Origin: Termitomyces sp. T153
Lineage: Eukaryota; Basidiomycota; Agaricomycetes; Agaricales; Lyophyllaceae
Length of the DNA stretch: 64,000 bases
Assembly: GCA_018296165.2 (NCBI GenBank)
Contig: JACKQL020000092.1
Span: forward strand, 124,001 to 188,000
Direction: 5' to 3'
Below are positions 22,265-33,780 of the stretch, piece after piece (positions within the stretch are counted from its first letter, which is position 1; every line of letters starts with the position of its first letter). Below the pieces are notes generated by a model, which saw only the letters and a program-made list of their open reading frames with translations, searched no databases and had not been told where the DNA came from. The position numbers and the translations under genes are program-made.

Positions 22265-23528
22265 TCAAATCTTGTAATCCAGATAGCCAGCTGCTGCTGC
22301 TGCAGAGGCTGCCCCATGCCTGAAGTTGTGGCCTGCATATGCATGGGGATTGATCCCTGCTTTTGATAACACATTGTGGATGGTGTAAGGGAATGTTGGC
22401 TGTGGATAGCCCAAGCCAAGCCAACCACATCCTGACCATCTAGTCAAGAGGCAAGTGATCAGCAGGCTGGCCAGATGTGCAGCAAAGGACAGGCAACCAA
22501 TGAGAGGCAAAAGCAGAGGGCAAGGCAGAAGGCAAGGGACTGCACTGGCTGAGCTTACAATTATGTTAGTGAATAAACCCAGAAGCAATGCTATTGTCTG
22601 GACTGAGGATATCCTATCCCGAGGTCTGTCTATATACTACACAGCTACTAGATGACTAAGTACCTATGACTAAGCCAGAGGCTGCTGACTACAGCCTATA
22701 GACAACAAAGTGGAAGCCCATGACTACAAAAACTATTGACTAATTGGGTTCAGTAGTAGAAGGATCAATGATCAACAATAATATACCATGTGCCAGGTAT
22801 GATATACTCATTGGGCATGGGAGCCAAGATGGTGAGGGAGTAAGAAGGGGACAGGCAGTCTGGAGGTCAGCTAGATAGAGGTGCCAATCCCCATGAACTA
22901 AGCTAGGCAAGGGTGGGACAGTCCAAAGACCAGTCCCCTTACAGATGGCACTGATAAAGTATGAGTAGGACAGTGCCTTGCCATCAGGCTGTTCAAAGAG
23001 AGGGTGATTATCATCACATGGGAGCTCAGAGAAGAGAGTTTTGAGTGCTGCAATGGTGCAAGTAGGGTGTCCTGGTGCTGTGGCAATTGTGATGGTGACA
23101 CCTTTGCAAAAGGGGTTGATTTAGAGGCAGGGAGGGTGAGGTGTGTGTGTATGGTGTTCTTGTAAGTGTGGAAGGAATTGAATGGAGTTCCACAAGAGAT
23201 TGAGACTTGTGTTGTATTTTCTGCCCTTGCCCTTGCCCACTGTGAATTTGCTGGTGTGGAGGAGGCCAGAGTATGCAAGGCAACATGCTGTGTATATGGT
23301 GGTGTGGTGAGGTGATGCCAAGCTTGAGTTGTTTGAGGAGGCTGGTAAGGATGGGAAGGGTAATATGTTGGACTCAGCAGCAGTTGTGTTTGCCATGATA
23401 GTGCTTGATGCCCCAGATAAGGCACTGTACAAGAAGCAATTCAACAGCAGAGAATGAGTAAGCTTGGATAGGATTGATAACAGAGGGAAATTTGCATACA
23501 TTTTTCTAGAAATACTGTGGGGTAACAT
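22265..23528 (-). pseudogene. Decayed tyrosine recombinase (Crypton/phage-integrase-like)
   Basis: Read on the minus strand in changing frames, this keeps landmarks of fungal tyrosine recombinases: CCLAYSGLLHTSKFT (where the family has LR.SEFT, the first catalytic Arg lost), GRKYNTSLNLLWNSIQFLP, TLPASKSTPF, and near the end AGINPHAYAGHNFRHGAASA, holding the His-x-x-Arg box. The catalytic Tyr is not visible after the frame breaks. 22,589-22,897 joins the two parts and shows nothing clear. CG dinucleotides are almost absent. The family moves by a DNA circle without DDE chemistry. Confidence 0.6.
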
Positions 23529-23616
23529 TACAGATAGCTTGCTTAATATCTGCTTCAGTGGATAAATCCAGGGAGGTGGCTCTGTGCTTGACTTGTAATG
23601 CCACAGTGATGATTTT

Positions 23617-25690
23617 TCTCAGGTTCCACTGACCATGGGGACTCAGCTTAACTGGGCAAGTCCTTACTAGGCAGACATGATGTCCTGTGCTTATAACCTA
23701 GCATCTTGGAGAGGTCTGGACTTTGGATACTTGCAAGGATAAGCTAGAGGGGATGGTCTGAGCAAGTCTGGGGTGATCCAGGGAAGTCTAAGACAAGGCA
23801 CAAAGAAGGGGCAGTCTGGAGGGAAGACTCAGGTACAAGTCCCGAGGCAAATATACAGATTGTGGAGCAAGCAGAGGCTACATGAGTAATGGGAGTGGGG
23901 CCAGAGATTGATGGAGGATCAATTGATGTTGATGGATTCCAGGGCCAAGTGTAGAGCAAGGTCCAGAGTTAGTTATGAATGTTTGGGAGTTGTAATTGTG
24001 TGATCAGAGTTTGTAACAGGATTAAGGCTGAAAGGAACTTAGGCAACAATAAAGGAAATAGAGACAGGCAAGACAAGACAGAGTCAAAACAAGACAGAGA
24101 TGAGAAGGAGATAGATTGACAAGACATGAGACTAGAGATGGGAACAGAGATGAAATGTAACAAGAAACAAGTTGTCAGGTTCCACTGACCCCGGGGGCTC
24201 AGCTGCACTGGGCGAGTCCTTACTAGGCGGGCGTGATTCCCCTGCATTGGTAACCGAACACTCAAAGACATTCCGGGCCCTGGTGGCTTGCGCGGGTAGC
24301 TGGGGAGCTGTGATCCAGACAGATCCGGGAAGGTCCGGAGAAGTCGGATCGTGGGGAAACGAGACGGTCTTGGTGGGGTTCAGGCAGAAGGCCGTACAGG
24401 AGATTTGTGGAAGCGAGGGAGTAGGTGGCTGTGTGATTAATGGGAACGGGGCTGGGATTTGATGGGAGATCATTTGGAGCTGATGGGGTCCGGGACCAAG
24501 TGAAGAGTGAGGTTCGGACCTGGTAAAGGAGTGTCGGGGTTCGTAATCGTAATCACGGAGTTCGTGAGGTCGTTAGGGTTGATGAAGACTTGGGCACAAC
24601 GGTCGGACGGAGTCACCGAGACAGCATCAGACGAAATGGAATGGGGTTGATATGGAACAAGAGTGGATTCGGGTAGAGATACGAAACGATAATGAGAACA
24701 ATAACGAAAGGGAGACGAGACAAGACTGGGAGACTGAGATAAGACCGGGAGACTGAGATAAGACTGGGAGACTGAGATAAGACTGGGAGACTGAGATAAG
24801 AAAACGAGACACGAGACACGAAACAATCAGACCATAGGTAACGTTAAGCAATATCAAGACTAGGGTACGAAGAGTTACTCGATGACTTATATACTGACTA
24901 CCAGAGGACTTCGGGGTATGTCGGCTGTGGCGGCGGGGCTTGGCGGAGCTCGACGGAGGGGGCGGGTGTCAGTTGTGATTGAGGATTGTGCCGCGCTGAT
25001 ACGTTGATGGGATCATTGGAGAACGCGGGTTGCCCCGAGGTTGTTGTGATACTCCGGAATAGGTCAGGGTGTTTAGTTGATGATGGGGTGGCGAAGATTG
25101 GGAACAGTGGGGGTGGTTCTCGGGGTTCGGGAGGCCCAGGGTAAGTGTCAGTGGCTGCGGGGCAGGCACCAAAGTTGGCCAGGGGGCCGTCGGAGTTAGC
25201 CGGGGAGGCGTCGGAGTTAGCTGAAGTAGGCGCGGGGCATGGGTGGAAGTTCGGCGGAGCGTTGGGGGTCCCTTCGGGGGTTCGGGGGTTGATGGACGAT
25301 GTGCGGGGTTTCGGGGAACGGGTCGTGACACAAGTAACCACAGGTAACCAAGTAAAGCAATATCAAGACTAGTGTAATGGATGCTACTCTATGACTTATA
25401 TACTAGCTACTGGAACTCTTCTGGAGATAGCAGGTCTGGTGGCAGGGCTTGTTGGGACCATGTGGAGTTGGTGAGTGTCAGTTATGATCAGTTGGCAGGC
25501 TGTGGTGATATATATAGTGATGGGATCTGATGAGAATGCAGGCTGCCCTGGGGTCATTGTGATGTTCTGGACTTGGTTGGGTAAGCTGTAGTGACAAGTC
25601 AATGATGTACACTGGGATCAGGAATAGTGGTGGGGGGGTTCAGGAGGGGAAGAGGAAGTGTTGGGGTCTGCAGGCTGGGCAAACCTGGTC
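23617..25690 (+). mobile_element. Old, truncated LTR copy interrupted by a younger copy of itself
   Basis: Begins CTCAGGTTCCACTGACC (family start TGTCAGGTTCC, first bases altered) and runs to 24,172, then resumes after the inserted LTR at about 25,331 (AACCACAGGTAACC...) and fades near 25,690 by comparison with the copy at 58,001. CG dinucleotides are nearly all gone. No internal coding region is left, so it is a solo-LTR remnant. Confidence 0.65.
24173..25330 (+). mobile_element. Young solo LTR (TGTCAGG...GTGACA family), TSD CAAGT
   Basis: A 1158-bp CG-rich block beginning TGTCAGGTTCCACTGACC and ending GGGTCGTGACA, flanked by the perfect 5-bp duplication CAAGT (24,168-24,172 and 25,331-25,335). 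It includes tandem GGGAGACTGAGATAAGACT units near 24,725-24,800. A near relative lies at 60,279-61,428. The absence of internal DNA means LTR-LTR recombination removed the element. ORFs inside it are not believed to be genes. Confidence 0.88.
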
Positions 25691-25988
25691 CCAACTCAAG
25701 GTGTCCAAAAGATCCAGAAAACTTGGTCTTAATAGAATATTGAGAAGGTGCAACCCTGAAGACCCCAGAAGAATCATGCCAACATGACACTAATCAAGTT
25801 CTTTGCTCTGCTAAGCCTTATTCAATTCCTGTCTTGACAAAGTCAAAAATGTGCAAGATATGAATAAAGTCTTGGAAGGATTTAGCAAATATTAGTGCTG
25901 TATAATGCTCCAACCTGTTTCTAACAGGGCTGTGCTTTCCTAATTGTTCAAAAAAGTAATTGTATTGCTTTTTACACAAGTCCTCTTG
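25691..25988. other. CG-depleted stretch with no recognised gene
   Basis: No CG dinucleotide seen and no ORF that resembles a protein; probably the junction between the truncated LTR and the NTPase-like relic. Confidence 0.4.
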
Positions 25989-27013
25989 TTAATTGAGCCA
26001 AATGTCTGCTGCAAGATATGTTAATGGCTCAACAAAGAGAGGCTTTCCATCCTCTATCTTCAACCCTGGAAATTGAGCAAAACCACACTCTACCAACTTA
26101 TAGTTGGTCACTTTGATGATTGCTGAGAAGTCCAGGTTGCCAGTCATAAGCTGCTTGTATTTCATACTTTGTACACTGTCCATGAAGGCATATTTTATTT
26201 TTGAGACTGGAGCAGTGAATTATTTAGTTTGCTGAGTTAAGATCTTGACTAACTGACCTTGTTCATGATCAAAGGCACACAGCTGGGGAATTTTTATTGT
26301 AATGATGGGCTCTTGCTTCTCCCAATATTCTCTGTCTGATGTAACAAAGTTACTAATGGCTTGAACACACTGCAAAAGAAGTTGATGAAAATTCTGAAAC
26401 CTGTTTTGGATAACTAAGCTGCAATGAAGCATGGCCTAATGTGAAAGAGACTTGGTAGGAGCCATATATGGATTTTGTATATCAATGCACTTACTATCCT
26501 CAAAACCAATAACATGCATTCAATCAGTTCAGCCCTGCTGGGCATCACCAGATAAGATTCAGGAAGGTATTTGGCTAGGAAGCTTTGGATTGTTTGATGA
26601 TCTGCCCATGATCCAGTGCTAGTTACTCCATCATTAATATCCACTTGCTTTCTGATAGTGAAGTCCAGGGCATCTACAAAAAGTTTATGATTGATTGATG
26701 TGCTAGTGTCAATGGTCCTGAGTTGGTACTTCTCAAGCCATGGATGTATCATAGCACATGACATTGGACAGTTCAGACATCATGTGTCAGTGTCATGAAA
26801 AGCTTTGGGCCATGCCCCTACAGCAGCTTGGGCTTCATCAACAATGCAATACAGAAGAGTTTTAGGGTCTAGCTCAAGGACTGATTGATTGCAGGCCTGT
26901 ATTAAATGGTTGCCAAAGTCTGCAAGCTCAAGAAAATTTTCTATGGTGTATAAAACACATGTGGGCCTGTTCCAACAGGTTGCTATTACCTGGGCTTTTG
27001 TCAAGCTGGACAA
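25989..27013 (-). pseudogene. Relic of a multicopy NTPase-like agaricomycete protein
   Basis: Minus-strand ORF pieces at 26,780-27,013, 26,414-26,764, 26,220-26,432 and 25,989-26,183 follow each other in order. Seen: PTCVLYTIENFLELADFG, then TLLYCIVDEAQAAVGAWP (hydrophobic strand plus DEAQ, Walker B-like), then ALDFTIRKQVDIN, QSFLAKYLPESYL, YWEKQEPIITIKIPQLCAFD and ECGFAQFPG. From memory these match large hypothetical proteins that occur in many copies in agaricomycetes and carry an AAA/STAND-like core; no name is claimed. Stops and CG loss show decay. Confidence 0.4.
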
Positions 27014-27529
27014 AAAGCCAAGCCTTCATGAGAGTCTTAAGCCACTCTTGCTTGAGATGTAGGGGCTAACTGCTCAACTTTTCCTGGCATCTGGCAGTCA
27101 TGAGAAAGCAAGAAAAGACCAGCAGGCAAACAACCATGACAGCATGAAAGCATCATGTTACAATTGTGACATTCTGCTCAAGCTTTTCAGAGAATTTGTT
27201 AGCTTCTGGGCAATCATGCAGGATAATCATGTTATTCACAATCTGGCCACTTTTCCATTTCAGTGCTTTTTATGTCAGTTCAATGGTGTTCCTTGGTCTT
27301 TTCCAACTTCATGAAGAAAGTAGACATGGTTTACCATGCAAAGACAGAATCTTGAGAGTGTTGCAGTGATCAAAGAGCACATCATCTGTAATATTGGGTA
27401 TCCATGGATTGATGACTGGGATTTTGTTGTTGAAAATCCTTTCTTCAAGGCAGCAAATAGCATGGTTAATGAGGTCATCAAACTGACTGGCACAGCATGT
27501 AGGGTCAATCTCTGTCAGGATCCCTTGCC

Positions 27530-29031
27530 TTGACTCTGGGGGGGCTCCTACAGAGAAGAATCACCTGGGCAGAGTACCATTTTTCTATGAGATTGGCACA
27601 ATTATTGAAAGTGAGTCTTCACTGTATTTTCTACTTTCCAAAGTCTGATGACATCTATCAGGACATTTCCTTGCTCAATTTGCCACACATGAAGTGGTCT
27701 TCCACTATATCATCACAGGGGATCACCCTCTCTTTTACAATATCAGTAGACTGGTGCTAGTCACTTCAGGTGTTGGACAATCCAAAGACATAGACATGCA
27801 AGTAATAGCAATGGACCAGCCTGGACCAACAATCACTGCTGCTATCTGGCTTGGGAATGATCAGGAGTGCATTGAATATCAAGATTTGAATAGATTTCAA
27901 TTGTTGAGGCTGTTCAAATCATTTTCCTTCTTTTTCAACTTGTCTTGGCCCAACAGCAACAACTACTCATCTGCAAGTTATATTACTTGGTATCTCACTC
28001 ATGCATTTGTGGGTGGTTGGGCTATGTCCAATGTATTCATTATTCTGGAACCTTTGTGGTTAGAAGATATATTGAGGATGGCACACCTTGTTGTCTTGTG
28101 TAAGGATAAGGACATTGTTCAGGAGCTGTTTGTGGGACCATTAGAACTCCTTCCCACTTCCACTCCTCTAGGTTATAGAGCATTGACTATTGACAATGTC
28201 ATTGCATGATTTAAGCAAGAACAAATTGGTGCATTCTGTCTATGTCCTCCAGATTGCTGGGAAGACTTGATGTTTGTCCTGTATATGAAAGGAAAGTATG
28301 TCTGGGTAATGCTTCATGCTGCTGGACATGGCATAATACAAAAGATTTATATCCTGAATTTGAGCATCCTGCAGAACAACCTTTGTTTTCTTGTGCACTG
28401 TGTCATTTTGTAGATCCATCCCAACCTACTCTCAAGTCCTTTGGGTGTAGATGAATACAACTGATATCACTGCAAATCAAAATGATTTCTCAGAGGTTCT
28501 CAAGTCACTTCCAAACACCCTCACACCTTGTGGACCATTCCCCATCTTACATGTCTTGGCTTCTTTCCCCAACAAGCCTTTATTGCCCCATCACAATCTG
28601 ACTGGGAGGACCAGTGTCTGTTCTGAAGCTTGATACCTTCAAGAGCATCACCAAAGCTTTTTCACCTGAGGTCCTCATTGAAGGTCTCATATCTAGTATG
28701 CATGACAATAGATCTTCCTACTCTGACAATTCATTTGCTACAATCAATTATGCTTCAAGTTCACTAGTGGGTAAGCAGCAGGACACAAAAGCAGCAGGAC
28801 ATCCCACAACAGGAAGCTCATCTTGCACAGAAACAGTGCTGAGGGCTGATAGACCCATACATTCCATCCCTCATCACAAGATGCCACCTTCAAAGCTTCC
28901 AGCAGAGCCACAGCCTCTTGCTGGTCAGATTGCAAAAGAAGTGATACTGCCACATGAAATTAAACATATGCAGAGACAAGCTAAAATCAAATTGGTGGAA
29001 TCATTGTTTGCACCTCTTCCAAACCAGAGTT
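27530..29031 (+). other. CG-depleted block with unclassified plus-strand ORFs
   Basis: ORFs at 27,694-28,209 (171 codons, no stop) and 28,614-29,033 (139 codons) have no family I recognise. The first has strings such as QVIAMDQPGPTITAAIWLGNDQ and WLEDILRMAHLVVL; the second is rich in Ser, Pro and His, ending KIKLVESLFAPLPNQ. They may be remnants of transposon-borne genes that lost their CG sites. 27,014-27,529 shows nothing identifiable. Confidence 0.3.
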
Positions 29032-29036
29032 GAAGG

Positions 29037-29382
29037 TGTAGAGTTATGGTGGAAGTCCTCAGTCACTCTAAAAGATGTGAGTTTGACTGAATATATTACC
29101 TGTAGAGTTACAGTGGAAGTCTACAGGGTGTATAAGTTGGTTTGTATGTAGATGTAAGTAAGCAGATTCACCCTCAGTCACTCTAAAAGATATGAGTTTG
29201 ACTGAGAGTTGTTTTGTGTACCTGAAAATATCTAAGCAAAATATTAAGGTTTGAAGCAAAGATTGACAAAAACCAATTGTGCACCACATATAGGTGGCAT
29301 GCAATGTGGATATCCAAAAGAAGTAAGAAGAGAGAAGTAAGAATGACATATCTAGGATATAGTGCAAGTCATGACCTCAACA
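29037..29382 (-). repeat. 3' LTR of the Copia element (CG-depleted)
   Basis: 346 bp matching 33,781-34,126. All 12 CG sites of the other LTR read TG or CA here; roughly ten other changes are scattered. Confidence 0.93.
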
Positions 29383-29542
29383 CTCCCTCTGACTTGTCAG
29401 AATTCTTGAGGCCCATAAGGCCTACTAAGTAGTCATGCATTGAACAAGGGAGGGATTTAGTACAGATGTCAGTGATGTTTTCAGTCAATGGTAAGTGGGT
29501 TATATCAATACCTTCCCATACTCTTTCTCAGATATAGTGGTG

Positions 29543-31134
29543 TCATATGTCTATATGTTTGGTGTGAGCATGCCCTTTAGTTGACTGGGCTAGGGCTATC
29601 AAAGAATTGTTGTCGATGTGTAGGTTGGCTGGGAGTGGTTGTTTGAGGTAGATTTCTAAAAGAAAGTTATGCATCCAGAGTGCTTGTTGAGAGCCTTGCA
29701 TCATGGCCATATACTCTGCCTCCATAATTGAAAGTGTGACTATTGTTTGTCATTTTGAACTCCAGTAAACAGGACCTCCAGCCACCATAAATATGTAACC
29801 TGAAGTTGATTTCCTTGTGTCAAGATCTCCTCCATAATTGGCATTGACATACCCCAGAGGCTTAGTAGACCCTCTCAGATTTTGAGAGTATACAATTTTC
29901 TAATTTAGTGTCCCCTTGATGTAGGCTAAGACATGTAATAAGGCCTTCCAGTGTTGTGGGCCTGGATTTGCCTGGAATCAGGCAAGTAGTGTTACTGCAT
30001 AGGACAGGTCCAGTCATGTGGCTGCTTGAGCCTGCATTAACATGCCAAATAGTTGCCAGTAGGGTTTATTAGCCATAAATATCCTTTCCACTCATTCTTG
30101 GGTGACATGTCATTGGTGAGGACAATGCTGGATGGTAGGGGCATGTGATGGGGGTTACAGTTTTCCATGTTGAATCATTCAAGGACTTGATTCAGGTATG
30201 CCTTCTGGGACAAGGAGATCAATCCAGTCTGAGGGTTATGGTATATAGCCATTTCTAGGATGAAGGTCAGTTCACCCAGATCTTTTAGCTCATAAACCTG
30301 AGCCAGTTTCTTCTTTGCCTGTTCAGCTCCTTCTTTTGTCAAAGACAATCTGAATGTGTTGTCATTGAACATGTTTGAAATGGTAACTTCCATTCCAATT
30401 TTTCTCAACCATATGCATGAATCTGCTCATGACTTCTTGTATTCCAAGTCTTTGTAGGCTCCATCAAGGGTCCAATACCAGTCAAAACCCCCTTGCATAA
30501 GTCTGTAGATAGTTTTCCTGGGTCTGGCTAACTTTCCCTCCCCTCTCAAAAAACCAGGCAGGAGTTTCATATATACTTCATGCTCAAGGATGCTGTTTAA
30601 GTAAGCTGAAACAAAGTCCACTTGCCAAATTGTGAAGCCCTCCTGCACTGCTATTGCTGCTGACATCTGGAGGGATTCAAGCCTCACTACTGCTGCATAT
30701 GTCTCATCAAAATCTTCTCCAGCAATCTGTGAGTACCCTTTTGCAACTAGGCAAGCCTTCCTCCTGATGACATTTTCCTCCACATCAAACTTATTTGCAT
30801 ACACCCAGTGGCACCCCACAATATTCTTATTACTTGTGACCTGTGATACATCCACCAACTCAAACACACCTCTATCCTCCATGACCTTCAGCTCCTCATC
30901 CATAGCAGGCTTCCAAAGATCTGGTCATTTCATGGCTTCTGCATAAATCTTGAAAACCTTTGTATCACCATCCTCATCAAGAATATCCAGGGTCAACAGA
31001 TATGTATATGGGCTTTCAACCATCAATGCCATTGGTGCTTTGCCATTGTCTGCCCAGGCCTTCCCATCCTCACATGCCTCCTGTTCATGCTGCATTGTTT
31101 TGCATGCAGCCACAAGTGCTGGTGTTGGTCTCAC
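29543..31134 (-). pseudogene. Copia reverse transcriptase and RNase H, decayed
   Basis: RT: DEELKVMEDRGVFELVD, IVGCHWVYANKFDVE, RKACLVAKGYSQIAGEDFDETYAAVVRLES, IWQVDFVSAYLNS. The catalytic VDD segment reads MFNDNTF near 30,365, so an active-site Asp has become Asn, and stops separate the pieces. RNase H: MEAEYMAMMQGSQQALWM and LHIDNNSLIALAQS, KGHAHTKHIDI (29,543-29,725). Reverse transcription by this copy is not possible. Confidence 0.85.
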
Positions 31135-31577
31135 AATCCTGGTCTCACTTGTGCAATTGGTGGCTGCATGTTTTGGTTGGGGTTAGGGATAGGAGGTACC
31201 AGAGCCTGGTTATCAATCTCAGGGTTGGCTGGTGGTGGGTGCAAGGGTGTACCATTTGATTGGATTCTTGGGGCAACAGGCTGATGTATGGTGAGTATGC
31301 CTGGGGTCAATTTGTTCTGCACAGAGGTATGTGCCAAGGGATCATCTTCAGGGTCGAGGTTGGTTAATGCATGATGGCCAGATCCTTCCTCAAAAATCAT
31401 GTCTCATGAAGTCACAATTGATCTAGTTCCTTGGTCAAACAGTTGATAGCCACTGTTGGCATACCCCACAAGGTGAGTCTTTACTGAGTGTGGATCTAAC
31501 TTAGACTTGATCAGCTCCTGAGGAACCTTAGCCCATGCCAGACACCCCCATGGTTGGAGGTGGTCAACCCTCTGCCT

Positions 31578-32346
31578 TCAGCTGGTCCAGGCTTCTTTTG
31601 GAATAAACCCTGGATGATGTGACATTGGAAGCAAATTACAGGTGTATATTTGTGATGCTGCTGCTTCTGCCCATAGTTCCTTGGGTAAGCCACTCTCTGC
31701 TAACATGCACCATATGCCTTGCAATATTGTCCAGTTTGCCCTCTCAACCAGGCCATTTTGTGCATGCACATATGGCACCATGGCTTGTAGGATGATACCA
31801 TGGCCTCCAAGGTACATTATCCAGAATTCATTTAACCATTCTCTACTGGCATCAACTCTGACTTTGCATGATTTTCTCCCAGTCTGATGTTCTGATTCAA
31901 CATGATATGCTATGAATGCCATGAGTGTGGTTCCTGGATCCTTCCTGGTTAAAAAATATACTGACATATATGATGTGCTGCCATCCACTGCAACCATCAT
32001 ATATATACACAGCCCCTCCCAAGGATTGAACACTAGAGGGTCCCCACAAATCTATATGTACACAATTGTTTAGGTGTCCCTCTGGTTCTACAATGGCATT
32101 GTATGGGCACACTGCATGTTTGCCATACATGCAGTCCTTGCAGAGTCCTGTTATGGTGAGGCCTCCTCCAATATTCAGGCCATCTACCAGATTTTTTGCC
32201 AGGGCCTCCCTGATGGTTTTTACATTTGCATGTCCAAAATGCCTATGCCAGACATCTAGTGTTGTAGATTCCATGAGAGATCTAGCTGTCATACCCATGG
32301 GTCCATCTGTAAACCCAGGGGAACTGAGTAGGTACATCCCACCCAT
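31578..32346 (-). pseudogene. Copia integrase, decayed
   Basis: Seen in two frames: LDVWHRHFGHANVKTIREA (zinc-binding HHCC start), CKDCMYGKHAVCPY, CVHIDLWGPSSVQSLGGA (first Asp), KVRVDASREWLNEFW (where the family has D-N-G-x-E-F), and PYVHAQNGLVERANWTI (catalytic Glu). The frame changes near 31,900-32,030. 31,135-31,577 is the linker and hinge region, with no separate gene. Confidence 0.8.
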
Positions 32347-32499
32347 TCCCAGGCCTCACAATACTTCCCTCCCTTAGAGTCTTGGAAATGAACCTGGCCA
32401 CCACCAAACACCACATGGAACCCAGCTTTGTCAAAGTGATTTATAGAGATCAGGTTTGAGGACAGATCTGGTGCATGTAATGCATTTTTGAAGATCAGC

Positions 32500-33666
32500 T
32501 CTGATGTTCCTTGAGCCATGTGACATATCTTCTTGACTGTTCCACATCCTATCACCCTGGACAATGCCCCTTTTGGTGCTGCATGCCCTTTGTATTGGGC
32601 TTTTCAGTTCCTCATAATCTAGGAACTCACTTCTATTGACAAAAAAGTGGTCTGTGGCTCCAGAGTCCACATAGGTGGGGATGTTTGTGTTTTTTGGTAT
32701 GTGTGCTCCTGTCCACTTGACAAGTTCATGCCTTTCTGGGACCATGGTTGACAGTGCATATGTGACGTGGGGCTGTTCAGGTACTTGTGGTGTCAATGAT
32801 GTTGCTACATTTGCTGTGGGGGTGGTTGTTTGTGTGGGTGTCTCAGTTGACAGTGTTTTTGAGGTTTTCCCCCTGTTCCTGAAGTTTGGGGGAAACTGCC
32901 CCTCTTTACCTCCCCCTTTCCAATAGCAATTCTTGATTATGTGGCCTGATTGCCTACTGTTTGGGTTTATACAAACTAGTTTTGGTTTCAATGGGTTTGT
33001 TTGGGTTTGGAGTGCCGTCGCCAAGATTCCAGCCTTCTGCTTCTGGGAGATCAATCTATCCCAGTGAACCATAAGGGCCACCACAACATCTTTTGTTGTA
33101 GTCATTGTGTACATTCCTGCCACTACTGCATTCCAGGATTCAGGTAGAGATGTCATAAGGATTGTCCGGAAGGTATTTTCATAAATCTTAGCTCCTCTTT
33201 TAGTTGCTGACTTCCACTTTTCTCTAAGATCCTCAACGTGTTTTGGGAAATCCATTCTGTCAGAGAACTCGGTGGCTTGCAGTTGTTTTTCGGCATTCAT
33301 CGCAGCTATTTCAGAGAATACCCCATAGTTTTCAGTCAGGGTCTTCCATGCTTCAGCTGCGGAGCTATCCATGCTAATTCCCAGTCCCACTGGGTTTTTT
33401 GTGTTGCCAATGATGAGGCCTAGTGCCCATGCATCTCTCTCTTCCCACTCTTCCAGGGAAGGATTTTTCGAGTGACATTCGGTAGGTTTTGCCTCTACTG
33501 CAACGTTTCCAGTGCTCGGCTTTTGTATGGTCCCATCTAGGTACCCGCGAGCCCCTTGTGCTCTCGCTGCGATCAGGACTCAATTTTTGAAGGTTGTATA
33601 ATTTGTCCCGTCGAAATGTACCTCTTCTGGGAAGGTTGGTGGGTTCGACGAATTTGTGGCTGTCAT
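32500..33666 (-). pseudogene. Copia gag and aspartic protease, with premature stops
   Basis: Starts MTATNSSNPPTFPEEVHFDG and has one early stop: FKN-stop-VLIAARAQGARGYL at 33,580-33,582, where the family has Trp (TGG to TGA). Then the UBN2/gag region (AWKTLTENYG, LREKWKSATKRGAKIY, ILMTSLPESWNAVVAGMY); a broken zinc knuckle that keeps GHIIKNCYWKGGGKEGQ but has lost its first Cys pair; and protease YVDSGATDHFFVNR (Asp-Ser-Gly). The CG-depletion boundary lies inside this gene. Confidence 0.88.
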
Positions 33667-33734
33667 TTTGTTGTGGATGTTTCACTGGATGTAAATGTAA
33701 TTTATATATATTTTGTGGTGAGTCGATGTGTCCG

Positions 33735-33780
33735 GAGCTGTAGCTCAATGGCAGTAGAAGTGCTAACAGGGCCTATAACC
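33735..33780 (-). other. Copia primer-binding site extended into a tRNA 5'-half complement
   Basis: The minus strand directly after the 5' LTR reads GGTTATAGGCCC (33,769-33,780), one base from the complement of the initiator tRNA-Met anticodon arm (GGGCCCATAACC). On the plus strand similarity continues over the tRNA 5' half, including an A box-like TAGCTCAATGG (33,741-33,751). Drosophila copia is primed by a half tRNA-iMet of this sort. Confidence 0.65.

Noticed and set aside
22898..23425. Pro/Ser/His-rich 175-codon minus ORF
   Set aside because: It is one frame of the decayed recombinase, partly in the wrong phase; not counted as a separate gene.
24172..24471. ORFs inside the solo LTRs (for example 24,172-24,462 +, 25,145-25,372 + and 60,104-60,505 +)
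   Set aside because: They arise from CG-rich non-coding LTR sequence and are not kept between the LTR copies.
33735..33780. A tRNA gene (A box-like TAGCTCAATGG)
   Set aside because: Only the 5' half is present and it abuts a Copia LTR as a primer site; there is no acceptor stem partner or T arm.
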